DNA from: Flavobacteriaceae bacterium
Lineage (GTDB): Bacteria; Bacteroidota; Bacteroidia; Flavobacteriales; Flavobacteriaceae
Direction of reading: 5' to 3'
DNA: 12,396 bases
Assembly (NCBI GenBank): GCA_018674025.1
Contig: JABHBC010000165.1
Location: forward strand, 1 to 12,396
The translations under genes were made by a program, and so were the position numbers. This document shows, one piece after another, positions 1 through 7,650 of this stretch; position 1 is the first letter of the stretch, and every line of letters begins with the position of its first letter. The notes under the pieces are model-generated. The model did not search any database and was not told the DNA's origin. It was given only the letters and a program-made list of their open reading frames with translations.

Positions 1-731
1 AAATTATTAGCAGCATGAAAACCTAAAGCTAACTCCATACCTTCATCCATTAATGTTATTATTCCTAAAAAGAATCCTGTTCCTATATAGTATATCATTA
101 TTATGTTACCCAGTTTATCAACTTCTGGATTTGCAATGTGTAATAAACCAAAAGCAACAGATGTAATAATTAGTGGCACAAATTTATTTCTAACTAAATT
201 TCCAATTCCTTGCATAAAATAACCTCTAAACATATACTCTTCGAAACTAGTTTGTAATGGGACTAAAATAATAGCTATACCAGCTAGAATAATAAATCGA
301 TCAAATTCAAAATTATATACATAATCCTCTGGATACATAGAAATGTCAATTAGTGTCATAGAAGTAGAAATAAACCCCCAAAGTAAAAATGCCAAAAACA
401 CTCTTTTCCAGTCAATTTTAGATCTTGATGTAGTAAGGTTAGTAATCGTTTGTTTATGAAGTAACCTTACGGCTATATATAAAAATATTAACCCGCCTGT
501 AAATGGCAATAGAATATATAGGAAATTTAAATTAGGTTCAAACATACCCATAAGATATGCAGTATCGTTGGCAGCAATTTTATCCATATCTACATCACCA
601 GTAGCAATTTCGGCAATTACTGCAGCTCCATGAGGAATTGAGAAGACAAACACACCGGAAACAGCTATAACTAAACCAATTAAATACCTCCACCAATCAC
701 TTAAATTTTTTTGAACTTGTTCTATATACAT
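1..731 (-). CDS. CPBP-family intramembrane metalloprotease (CAAX protease-like), C-terminus cut by window edge
   Basis: I translated this frame by hand: 243 codons are present, and the 3' end runs off the left edge. It is a hydrophobic multi-pass membrane protein with several predicted helices (about 17-33, 69-90, 111-129, 145-160, 183-200, 212-228). The hallmark CPBP/Abi (Rce1-like) motifs are visible: EEYMFR at 164-169 (EExxxR), FGLLH at 194-198 (FxxxH) and HAANN at 239-243 (HxxxN). These are the proposed metal and catalytic residues of the family. The start is the ATG at 731, only 3 nt after the menC stop, so it is almost certainly co-transcribed with the men genes. Family members cleave prenylated or other membrane substrates or act in bacteriocin immunity; the substrate here is unknown. 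Its place in the men run is synteny, not proof of a role in quinone synthesis. The family call is firm and the role is open. Confidence 0.88.
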   Translation of the reverse strand, partial: MYIEQVQKNLSDWWRYLIGLVIAVSGVFVFSIPHGAAVIAEIATGDVDMDKIAANDTAYLMGMFEPNLNFLYILLPFTGGLIFLYIAVRLLHKQTITNLTTSRSKIDWKRVFLAFLLWGFISTSMTLIDISMYPEDYVYNFEFDRFIILAGIAIILVPLQTSFEEYMFRGYFMQGIGNLVRNKFVPLIITSVAFGLLHIANPEVDKLGNIIMIYYIGTGFFLGIITLMDEGMELALGFHAANN

Positions 732-734
732 AAT

Positions 735-1766
735 CTAAATTTTTATATTCCAGTTATTGTTTTTATCGTAATGCAATTTAGCATTTTTTATGCTTAGTGG
801 GGAAGAAAAGTTATTAGAATATAGCGACCCTGTACCTAAACCCTGTGGTAATGAGCAATTTAAAGTATATACCCATTGAGATATAGCACTTAAACCGACG
901 TTACTTTCTAATGCACTGGTGACCCAATACTTTGTACTTTTTGGTAATATGTTAATCCACTCCATTGAAGATCTAAAACCACCAATTAAACTAGGTTTAA
1001 GAATTATATATTGAGGTTTAACATCTTCTATTAATTTAATTTTATTTTTAATAGTGTTAACTCCTATTAATTCTTCATCTAAAGCTATAGGGATAGGTGA
1101 ACTAATACATAATTCAGACATTTGTTTTATCTGACCAGCTTTTATAGGCTGTTCGATAGAGTGAATATTTAATTTTGAGAGTTTATTTAAAATCTCTAAT
1201 GAATCTTCATAAGAATATGCTCCGTTAGCATCAAGTCTAATTTCAAGCTCAGATGGAGGATACTGGTCTCTAATGCTTTTTAGCAAAGAATACTCTTTGC
1301 CAAAATCTAAAGCACCTATTTTAAGTTTTAAACATCTATAACCTTCTGAAAGTTTTAAGTCAACCTGACTCTTCATAAACTCTATATCACCCATCCAAAC
1401 TAATCCATTGATTGATATACTGGTTTTTCCATTTGTAAAATCTGATGGAAACAAAATATTATCTTTCTCAGAATCTATAGCCTTTAAAGCCATTTCAAGC
1501 CCAAATGCTAGAGCTGGAAAATCAATTAGTTCATTAAATAAAAAAGAAGGTGGTTTGTTAATATTTAAACAAACCCAGTCTAATTTAGATTCAATTTTTG
1601 AAGAATCATCAATACTTAATCCATTAATTATACTACACTCACCTACTCCAACTTTTGAATTATTTTTTAAAATTAAAAACCAGGAATATTTTTCATGTAA
1701 AATTCCTCTGGATGTTCCTCCAGGAATTTTAAATAAAAATTTATATTTCTTGTATGATGCTATCAT
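735..1766 (-). CDS. menC: o-succinylbenzoate synthase (MenC), enolase superfamily
   Basis: Dehydrates SHCHC to o-succinylbenzoate in menaquinone synthesis, in the cytoplasm. The 343-residue protein has the enolase-superfamily plan: an N-terminal capping domain (about 1-110), then a barrel with the expected catalytic set. Visible are KLK at 147-149 (the KxK acid/base lysine), D179 in RLDANGAY, E205 in IEQP and D230 in ALDE as the three metal ligands, and K257 in ILKPSLIGG on the opposite face. The IEQP/ALDE/LKPSLIGG combination suits OSBS/N-acylamino acid racemase-like members better than enolases or mandelate racemases, and the flanking menA and CPBP genes settle the assignment. The ATG at 1766 lies 12 nt after the menA stop. 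There is no Shine-Dalgarno sequence, which is usual for Bacteroidota. Confidence 0.93.
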   Translation of the reverse strand: MIASYKKYKFLFKIPGGTSRGILHEKYSWFLILKNNSKVGVGECSIINGLSIDDSSKIESKLDWVCLNINKPPSFLFNELIDFPALAFGLEMALKAIDSEKDNILFPSDFTNGKTSISINGLVWMGDIEFMKSQVDLKLSEGYRCLKLKIGALDFGKEYSLLKSIRDQYPPSELEIRLDANGAYSYEDSLEILNKLSKLNIHSIEQPIKAGQIKQMSELCISSPIPIALDEELIGVNTIKNKIKLIEDVKPQYIILKPSLIGGFRSSMEWINILPKSTKYWVTSALESNVGLSAISQWVYTLNCSLPQGLGTGSLYSNNFSSPLSIKNAKLHYDKNNNWNIKI

Positions 1767-1778
1767 CTATAATAAAAT

Positions 1779-2681
1779 CTAGATTATTATAATCAACGAA
1801 TGAATAATTGAAAAAACAAATGTTGAAATAGCTACTTTTTTTAATTCATTATTATAATCCACTGGTTTTGTTATATGATAAACTTTTTTAAGGTGAATAA
1901 TAATTGGTACATAAGAAATAAGAACTATTAAACTAATAAGTTTATAATAAAAAAATAAAATAAATAGTAAAGAAAATACAATGGAACTAATTAAAATTAA
2001 AAAATGATATTTTTTTGAATTAGCAAAACCTAATTTTCCAGCAACAGTAATTTTATTAGATAACTTGTCTGAAACCAAATCTCTCATGTTATTTAAATTA
2101 ATTACAGCTACACTTAAAAACCCAATAGATAAAGATGGTAATATTATATTAATCTCTAAATTTTTTGCATATAAATAGTAAGACCCCATAACACTTAAAA
2201 AACCAAAAAACAACAAAACAAAAAGATCTCCTAAAGCATAATAACCATATGCTTTATTACCAACTGTATATTTAATGGCTGAAAAAATACTTACAATACC
2301 TAACGAGAAAAAAGCAAGAAGATTTAAATATTCATTTGTTCCGAAAGAAAAATACAATAATATAGTAATAAGTAATATTAGTATTAAAACATTAATTATT
2401 ATTGCATATTTCATCTGTTGAGGTGAAATTAAGCCACTTTGTATTGCTCTTTCAGGACCTATTCTATTGTTATTATCTGTCCCCTTAACTCCATCTCCAT
2501 AATCATTTGCAAGGTTTGATAGTATTTGTAAAGAAATAGTAGTTAATAAAGCAAATACAAAAATAGTAGTGTTAAAGTACTGGTTTGAATAAGCTAAAGC
2601 GCTACCTAGTATAATACCCGAAATTGATAAAGGAAGGGTTCTTAATCTAAAACTTGATATCCATACTTTAAAATTAGTCAT
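1779..2681 (-). CDS. menA: 1,4-dihydroxy-2-naphthoate polyprenyltransferase (MenA)
   Basis: Transfers a polyprenyl chain to DHNA, giving demethylmenaquinone; an integral membrane enzyme of the UbiA superfamily. The 300-residue protein is strongly hydrophobic with about eight or nine predicted helices. The first Asp-rich, Mg-diphosphate-binding motif is NDYGDGVKGTD at 59-69. The second is NNMRDLVSDK at 197-206, with D201 and D205. Length is normal for MenA. The start at 2681 lies 4 nt after the menB stop, and the stop is 12 nt before menC, which implies one transcript. UbiA relatives acting on heme or 4-hydroxybenzoate differ in the first motif, and the men context supports MenA. Confidence 0.94.
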   Translation of the reverse strand: MTNFKVWISSFRLRTLPLSISGIILGSALAYSNQYFNTTIFVFALLTTISLQILSNLANDYGDGVKGTDNNNRIGPERAIQSGLISPQQMKYAIIINVLILILLITILLYFSFGTNEYLNLLAFFSLGIVSIFSAIKYTVGNKAYGYYALGDLFVLLFFGFLSVMGSYYLYAKNLEINIILPSLSIGFLSVAVINLNNMRDLVSDKLSNKITVAGKLGFANSKKYHFLILISSIVFSLLFILFFYYKLISLIVLISYVPIIIHLKKVYHITKPVDYNNELKKVAISTFVFSIIHSLIIII

Positions 2682-2685
2682 ATAA

Positions 2686-3525
2686 TCAAGGAATCCATTT
2701 CTTATTAAAGTTTGGAGGTCTTTTCTCTAAAAAAGCATCTCTACCTTCTTTAGCTTCATCTGTCATATATGCTAATCTAGTTGCTTCACCTGCAAAAACT
2801 TGTTGACCAACCATACCGTCATCAGTCAGATTCATGGCAAACTTTAACATTTTAATTGATGTTGGAGATTTTTTTAAGATTTCTTGAGCCCATTGATATG
2901 CCGTAGATTCTAATTCTTCATGAGTAACGACAGTATTAACCATTCCCATCTCAAGAGCTTCAGTTGCTGAATAGCTTTTTCCCAAGAAAAAGATTTCTCT
3001 TGCTTTTTTTTGTCCTACCATTTTAGCTAAGTAAGCTGAACCATACCCACCATCAAAACTAGTAACATCAGCATCAGTTTGTTTAAAAATAGCATGCTCT
3101 TTACTTGCAATTGATAAATCACAAACCACATGCAAACTATGACCACCACCAACAGCCCAGCCTGGGATTACAGCAATAACTACTTTAGGCATCATTCTTA
3201 TTAGTCGTTGAACTTCTAAAATGTTTAATCTATGATATCCATCTTCTCCAACATAACCTTGTTTTCCTCTTGATTTTTGATCTCCACCACTACAAAATGA
3301 ATAAACTCCATCCTTTGAAGAAGGTCCTTCTGCACTCAATAAAACCACTCCAATTGAAGTATCTTCTTGTGCATCATACATTGCATCATAAAGCTCAGAA
3401 GTTGTTTGAGGTCTAAAGGCATTTCTTACATCTGGTCTATTAAATGCTATTCTAGCGACGCCACATGATTTATTGTATGTAATGTCTTTGTAATTTTTTT
3501 GCTTAATCCAATTAATTTTATCCAT
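2686..3525 (-). CDS. menB: 1,4-dihydroxy-2-naphthoyl-CoA synthase (MenB), bicarbonate-independent (type II) form
   Basis: Crotonase-fold enzyme that ring-closes o-succinylbenzoyl-CoA to DHNA-CoA. The 279-residue protein shows the CoA and oxyanion-hole segments SGGDQ (79-83) and PGWAVGGGHSLHVVCDL (121-137), and the MenB signature TDADVTSFDGGYGSAYL (150-166) with S156 and D158 as conserved active-site residues. Residue 151 is Asp where E. coli MenB has the bicarbonate-binding Gly156. From knowledge of the family this marks the type II class, which uses its own carboxylate, as in Mycobacterium tuberculosis MenB. The C-terminal region (GEATRLAYMTDEAKEGRDAF) also resembles that class as I remember it. 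The start at 3525 is 6 nt after the stop of the CvfB-like gene, and the stop is 4 nt before menA. Confidence 0.97.
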   Translation of the reverse strand: MDKINWIKQKNYKDITYNKSCGVARIAFNRPDVRNAFRPQTTSELYDAMYDAQEDTSIGVVLLSAEGPSSKDGVYSFCSGGDQKSRGKQGYVGEDGYHRLNILEVQRLIRMMPKVVIAVIPGWAVGGGHSLHVVCDLSIASKEHAIFKQTDADVTSFDGGYGSAYLAKMVGQKKAREIFFLGKSYSATEALEMGMVNTVVTHEELESTAYQWAQEILKKSPTSIKMLKFAMNLTDDGMVGQQVFAGEATRLAYMTDEAKEGRDAFLEKRPPNFNKKWIP

Positions 3526-3531
3526 TAGAAT

Positions 3532-4368
3532 TTATTTATGATTTAAATGAATACCATCATCTTTTATAGTAATTAGTTTTTGTTTATATAAACCACCTAG
3601 AGCTTTTTTAAATGATTTTTTACTCATTTGAAATGTATCTTTAATTATCTCTGGTGAAGATTTGTCATTAATAGCAATAAAACCATCTGAGTCGGTAATT
3701 TTTTCTAATATAAAATTAGAGTTAGGTTCAATGTTTCTATAACCTACATGGCCCAGAGAAATATCTAATTTATTATTTGGATGAACCTTTTTAACAACTC
3801 CTTTTAATTTGTCACCAACTGAAATATCTTTAAAGATATTATTGCTAAATATTAATCCTGAATGAATATTATTTACTATTACATTCATTCCTAATTCAGA
3901 CGGATGTGATATAATCAGATCAACTTCATCAAATTGTTCAACAGTTAGTGTTTTATTGTCTAAAAATCTATTTGTTTTACTAGATGCAAGTAGTCTATTG
4001 GTTTCATCATCTAAATAACAATGAACTAAATACCAATCACCTTTTTTCATTTTAAAAGCCATTTCTTTAAATGGGCAAAATAATTCTTTCACTAAACCCC
4101 AATCTAAAAACGCGCCGAAACTTGTAACTTCATTACATCTTAACAAAGCAAAATTATTCCTTTGAATGTAAGGAACATCTGTTACTGAAACTATTCGTTC
4201 TTCATTATCTAAATAAACAAATACATCTAAGTAATCGTTAATTTCATAACTTTCAGGAACATATCTATTTGGCAATAAGACTTCGTTGTCCTCTTCGTCA
4301 CCTAAAAAAAGACCAGGAGGAGTATGACGAAGAATTTTTAAATTATTAATTACACCTAATTCTATCAT
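3532..4368 (-). CDS. cvfB: S1-domain RNA-binding protein of the CvfB/YitL family
   Basis: 278 residues, with the CvfB arrangement of three S1-like OB folds followed by a C-terminal winged helix. The first S1-like repeat is about 1-65, with PPGLFLGDEEDNEVLLPNRYV. The second is about 70-135, with TSFGAFLDWGLVKELFCPF as the typical S1 core. The third is about 145-207, and the winged helix about 215-278 contains FQMSKKSFKKALGGLYKQ. Staphylococcal CvfB binds RNA and affects virulence gene expression; the function in Bacteroidota is not established. It sits between menD (27 nt upstream) and menB (6 nt downstream), so it is probably carried on the men transcript although it has no known enzymatic step in the pathway. 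A perfect TAnnTTTG element lies just before its ATG and could give it a separate promoter. Confidence 0.88.
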   Translation of the reverse strand: MIELGVINNLKILRHTPPGLFLGDEEDNEVLLPNRYVPESYEINDYLDVFVYLDNEERIVSVTDVPYIQRNNFALLRCNEVTSFGAFLDWGLVKELFCPFKEMAFKMKKGDWYLVHCYLDDETNRLLASSKTNRFLDNKTLTVEQFDEVDLIISHPSELGMNVIVNNIHSGLIFSNNIFKDISVGDKLKGVVKKVHPNNKLDISLGHVGYRNIEPNSNFILEKITDSDGFIAINDKSSPEIIKDTFQMSKKSFKKALGGLYKQKLITIKDDGIHLNHK

Positions 4369-4372
4369 AAAT

Positions 4373-4380
4373 CAAAGGTA
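4373..4380 (-). promoter_or_regulatory. Possible -7 element (TACCTTTG) of an internal promoter before the CvfB-like gene
   Basis: On the minus strand TACCTTTG matches the Bacteroidota -7 consensus TAnnTTTG exactly and ends 4 nt before the ATG at 4368. No convincing TTG element lies about 19 nt upstream. If used, transcription would begin at or very near the start codon, giving a nearly leaderless mRNA for the CvfB-menB-menA-menC part of the operon. The motif is short and chance matches are expected in AT-rich DNA. Confidence 0.25.
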
Positions 4381-4395
4381 CAAATATTAGAATTC

Positions 4396-6078
4396 TTATT
4401 TTATATAGTCAAAATAATTTAATAGATAATCTTGATTGTAATCATTATCAGTAATAACCTCTAATAATCTAGGTTTTTCAGATTCATTGTAAAAATCATT
4501 TAAAACATTTTTTAGTGTATCTTCATCATTACTGATGAAGTATTCAAAACCATACATATTACATAAATCTTTTGCATATAAATCATGCTTGGTTTCAAAG
4601 AATTTTTTAAATAATTCTGTGTTATTATCTTTTGTCAAAATTTTAAAAATACCACCACCTTTATTGTTAATTAGTATTACTCTGAAACTTGTAGGAATAA
4701 AATTATTCCAAAGTGCATTACTATCATAGAAAAAACTAAGGTCACCAGTTATAAATACAGTATTTCCTTTAAAGACACTTGCGGCTCCTACAGCTGTGGA
4801 TGTACTACCATCAATGCCACTTGTTCCACGATTACAGAAAACATTAATTGAACTATCCAAATCAAATAGTTGTGTGTAACGAATAGCTGAACTATTGGAA
4901 ACTTGCAACATGGATTTCGAGGGAATAGAGTTTAAAACATAATCAAATACCTTGAAATCGCAATAAATGAGGTTAATAAGATATTCTTTATGTTTTTCTT
5001 TTCTTTTTGAAATGACTAAATCCCATTTATTATAAAAATCAGAACCATTGTCATTAAAGTTTTCATATAAATTAGAAATAATATTATTTGGACTTGTTTT
5101 AAAATGTTTTGTTAAGCAAAAAAATGTATCATTTGCGTCGTGAATTCCGATATGCCAGTGTTCATTGGGTTTATTCTCTCTTAAGATTGCTTTAATTTTT
5201 TTGGAAATAATCATACCTCCAATAGTAATCAAAATTTCTGGTCTGAATTCTTTTAATTCATTGTTAGTTAACGGCGCTATTAATTGATCAATTTTATTAC
5301 AAAAAGAAGGATGATAAACGTTTGAAGTATTTTCAGTTAAAACTAATAAAGAAGAATCACCTGCTAATAAATCAATTGATTTTTTACTTAACAAATCAGG
5401 TGAGGACACACCAATAAGAATAATTTTCTTAATTGAATTTTGCCATTTATTTCTAAATGAGCTTACTTTTTTGACATTTTGATTATTAAGTCTAGGAATT
5501 TTATTGATTAAATCGACAGATAAACTGTTTGTAATTTCATACAAAGGCTCTGAAAATGGTATATTAATATGTACTGGACTTTGTTTCTCAATTGAAAAGT
5601 TCAAAGCTTTGTTTATTTTCTCTTGATTATTATCTCTCAAGCCAAAAAGATTTAGAAAATAATTATCATTTTGATTCAAATTTTCAGAGTAACCTATGTT
5701 TTTATTAAAAACATTTTTTTGATTTATGGTTTGTCCATCACCAATATTCAAAAGTTTTTCAGGTCTATCAGCAGAAAGTATCACCAACGGAATATTGCTA
5801 TAATAAGCCTCTGAAATTGCTGGATAATAATTAAGTAAAGCACTACCAGAGGTACATACTAAAATTACTGGAAACTTAATCTGTTGAGCAATACCTAAGG
5901 CAAAAAAAGCAGCAGCCCTCTCATCAACTATACTGTATGTTTTAAAGTAAGGGTTTAGATTAAAACCCAAAGTCAAAGGTGCATTTCTGCTCCCTGGAGA
6001 AATAACTATGTTTTTAATATTCTTTTTAAAACATAAGTCCGTTATAGATTGTGCAAGGATATTTTTTGAAAAATTCAT
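4396..6078 (-). CDS. menD: 2-succinyl-5-enolpyruvyl-6-hydroxy-3-cyclohexene-1-carboxylate synthase (MenD)
   Basis: ThDP-dependent enzyme that joins isochorismate and 2-oxoglutarate to form SEPHCHC, the first committed step of the classical menaquinone pathway. 560 residues, normal for MenD. The N-terminal PYR domain has SPGSRNAPL (27-35) and the cofactor-activating glutamate E53 in VDERAAAFF. A central TH3-like domain follows, then the C-terminal PP domain with NRGTSGIDGS (416-425) and the ThDP/Mg motif from GDLSFFYD (445-452) to NNKGGGIF (471-478). MenD proteins carry the SPGSRNAPL and NRGxSGIDG signatures, which separate them from acetolactate synthases. The gap to menF is 46 nt and contains a near-consensus TATCTTTA element (6096-6103), a weak promoter candidate. 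It lies 27 nt upstream of the CvfB-like gene. Confidence 0.97.
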   Translation of the reverse strand: MNFSKNILAQSITDLCFKKNIKNIVISPGSRNAPLTLGFNLNPYFKTYSIVDERAAAFFALGIAQQIKFPVILVCTSGSALLNYYPAISEAYYSNIPLVILSADRPEKLLNIGDGQTINQKNVFNKNIGYSENLNQNDNYFLNLFGLRDNNQEKINKALNFSIEKQSPVHINIPFSEPLYEITNSLSVDLINKIPRLNNQNVKKVSSFRNKWQNSIKKIILIGVSSPDLLSKKSIDLLAGDSSLLVLTENTSNVYHPSFCNKIDQLIAPLTNNELKEFRPEILITIGGMIISKKIKAILRENKPNEHWHIGIHDANDTFFCLTKHFKTSPNNIISNLYENFNDNGSDFYNKWDLVISKRKEKHKEYLINLIYCDFKVFDYVLNSIPSKSMLQVSNSSAIRYTQLFDLDSSINVFCNRGTSGIDGSTSTAVGAASVFKGNTVFITGDLSFFYDSNALWNNFIPTSFRVILINNKGGGIFKILTKDNNTELFKKFFETKHDLYAKDLCNMYGFEYFISNDEDTLKNVLNDFYNESEKPRLLEVITDNDYNQDYLLNYFDYIK

Positions 6079-6124
6079 TTAAATAAAATAGAGAGTAAAG
6101 ATATGAATTAAGAAAGTTAGTTTT

Positions 6125-7186
6125 TTAATAAAAAACATTTTTCATTATGTGAGACTTAACTACGGTTTCCTCAAATTCATCTGCAGGATTAGATTCTTTA
6201 GTTATACCCCCACCAACATAAATTTTAATAGAATTATTTAATACTTCAGCACATCTTAAATTTACATACAGCTTAACTGATTTTTTGTTAGGAGAGATAA
6301 CTCCTAGATAACCAGTATAATAAGATCTATCATAGCATTCATTTGATCTTATAAATTCTTTGGACACATCTAAAGGAATACCACATACAGCCGGAGTAGG
6401 ATGGATTAATTTTATAATATGTTTATAATCATTAAAAGATTTTAAACTACCTCTAATCTTTGTACATAAATGATATAAATCACCAGATTTTACATTAACT
6501 AATTCATCAGAAGATAGATTGTCTACTACATTAATTAAAGAATCTAAAATATAAGATTTTACATATTGTTGTTCTTTAATCTCCTTATCCGACCAACTAA
6601 CCAAACCATCAGAACCTTTTCTGGTTGTTCCAGCAAGAGCTACAGTCTGCATAAAATGATCTTGTATAGTCAATAGTTTTTCAGGTGATGCACCAAGCCA
6701 AAAACCTACTTTTGGATGAAACCAGATATAAACAAAAGAGTTTTTATAAAAAGAAAGTAGCTTTTGAAATACTGTAGCTAGGTCAACAGATGTAATTGAC
6801 ATAGCTTCTACTCTGGATAAGACAACTTTTTTTAAAATACCATCATTTATAACTAATAAAGATTTATTAATTAAATTAACATGAGCACTTTTATTTAATT
6901 TATTATCTGAAATCTTTCTTTTGAGGTTTGATTTAATAGCTTTATCAAAATAGATTGATTTATAAGATTTACAGTTATCAAATGGCATGTAAATCTTATC
7001 GAATTTTTCTGAGTCAAAAGGAGCAAATACAAAGGCTCCATTACTTAAATCACTATCAATATGTAATTTGTCGTTAATTTGAAGTTTAGCAATTATCTCT
7101 TCTGAGTAAGGTTCATTATAAACTACAAAAGGTAGGCCCTTATCTTTGTGATTGTTAATGATTTTAAATAAATCGGATTGATTCAT
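6125..7186 (-). CDS. menF: Isochorismate synthase (MenF type)
   Basis: Converts chorismate to isochorismate, the entry step of the pathway. 353 residues, shorter than E. coli MenF (431) because the N-terminal part is reduced, a form I associate with Bacteroidota. The chorismate-binding core is intact: KKVVLSR (119-125) with K120 as the likely general base, GASPEKL (165-171) with E169 as the likely general acid, ALAGTTRKG (183-191), E205 in KEQQYV as a probable Mg ligand, HPTPAVCG (262-269), YTGYLGV (290-296) and GGGITKESNPADEFEET (325-341). The K at the KVVL position distinguishes isochorismate synthases from anthranilate and aminodeoxychorismate synthases. A salicylate/siderophore role is possible in principle, but the tight linkage to menI (4-nt gap) and menD argues for menaquinone. 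Confidence 0.94.
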   Translation of the reverse strand: MNQSDLFKIINNHKDKGLPFVVYNEPYSEEIIAKLQINDKLHIDSDLSNGAFVFAPFDSEKFDKIYMPFDNCKSYKSIYFDKAIKSNLKRKISDNKLNKSAHVNLINKSLLVINDGILKKVVLSRVEAMSITSVDLATVFQKLLSFYKNSFVYIWFHPKVGFWLGASPEKLLTIQDHFMQTVALAGTTRKGSDGLVSWSDKEIKEQQYVKSYILDSLINVVDNLSSDELVNVKSGDLYHLCTKIRGSLKSFNDYKHIIKLIHPTPAVCGIPLDVSKEFIRSNECYDRSYYTGYLGVISPNKKSVKLYVNLRCAEVLNNSIKIYVGGGITKESNPADEFEETVVKSHIMKNVFY

Positions 7187-7190
7187 TAAT

Positions 7191-7616
7191 CTATTTAGAT
7201 TTAGGTAAAGATATTGTAGTTAACTTACAATGAGAGATTAAATTATTAGAATCATCAGTAATGTTAATTGAAATAAGTTGCGTAGTTCTACCCTTGTGAA
7301 TAAAAGTAGCTTTTGCATAAACATAACCTTCTTTAACACTTTTTAAATGATTAGCTGTAATTTCAATACCTCTTACCATAAAGTTGGAATCTTTAAATAA
7401 CATGTGTGTAGCCATACTTCCTGCAGATTCAGCCAAAGCAGCTGTAGCCCCACCGTGTAGCACTCCGTCTGGTTGATAAACCCTGGAATTAACAGGCATT
7501 CTTAAAATCAAAAAGTCTTCACCAAAATCAACTGGCTCAATATTAAGTGTCTCCATTAAAGTATTCTTACAAACTTTGCTGGCTTCTTTTAATATTATAT
7601 CTTTATTTTCTAACAT
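7191..7616 (-). CDS. menI: Hotdog-fold acyl-CoA thioesterase, probable DHNA-CoA thioesterase (MenI)
   Basis: 141-residue PaaI/YdiI-type hotdog protein. It would hydrolyse DHNA-CoA from MenB to DHNA, the substrate of MenA. Active-site residues match E. coli YdiI (MenI) closely in position: Q48, H54 in LHGG (53-56) and E63 in ALAESAGS, with the core helix following. The conserved tail region ANHLKSVKEGYVYAKA is also present. It is the first gene of the men run on the minus strand, 4 nt before menF, which supports the menaquinone role over a phenylacetate (PaaI) role, since no paa genes are nearby. The ATG at 7616 is the natural start. It lies 10 nt after a perfect TATTTTTG promoter element, so the 5' UTR would be only a few nucleotides. 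Confidence 0.86.
   Translation of the reverse strand: MLENKDIILKEASKVCKNTLMETLNIEPVDFGEDFLILRMPVNSRVYQPDGVLHGGATAALAESAGSMATHMLFKDSNFMVRGIEITANHLKSVKEGYVYAKATFIHKGRTTQLISINITDDSNNLISHCKLTTISLPKSK
7575..7605 (+). promoter_or_regulatory. Probable promoter of the alpha/beta hydrolase gene, inside the menI 5' coding region
   Basis: TTTG at 7575-7578, a 19-nt spacer, then TATCTTTA at 7598-7605. This is the Bacteroidota -33/-7 layout with one mismatch in the last base of the -7 element. Predicted start of transcription is near 7611, about 40 nt before the ATG at 7651. The promoter lies within the first codons of the divergent menI gene, so the two transcription units overlap head to head. Confidence 0.4.
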
Positions 7617-7626
7617 TGTTTTTTTT

Positions 7627-7634
7627 CAAAAATA
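7627..7634 (-). promoter_or_regulatory. Probable -7 element (TATTTTTG) of the men operon promoter
   Basis: On the minus strand TATTTTTG matches the Bacteroidota TAnnTTTG consensus exactly and lies 10 nt before the menI ATG, directly ahead of the first gene of the eight-gene run. The upstream TTG element is poor: the closest TTG is about 23 nt away. Predicted transcription start is near 7620, giving a very short leader. The location at the operon head makes it more credible than the bare motif. Confidence 0.45.
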
Positions 7635-7650
7635 CAAAACCAAGTTTAAA

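Noticed and set aside
1408..1782. Open frame antisense to menC
   Set aside because: It lies on the opposite strand of a gene with an intact catalytic set; the translation has no recognisable domain and is a by-product of menC codon use.
6096..6103. TATCTTTA element before menD as an internal promoter
   Set aside because: It has one mismatch and no TTG element at the proper distance; such matches are frequent in DNA of this composition.
7576..7650. 25-codon upstream extension of the hydrolase
   Set aside because: It overlaps menI antisense and covers the likely promoter; the 7651 ATG gives a normal alpha/beta hydrolase N-terminus.
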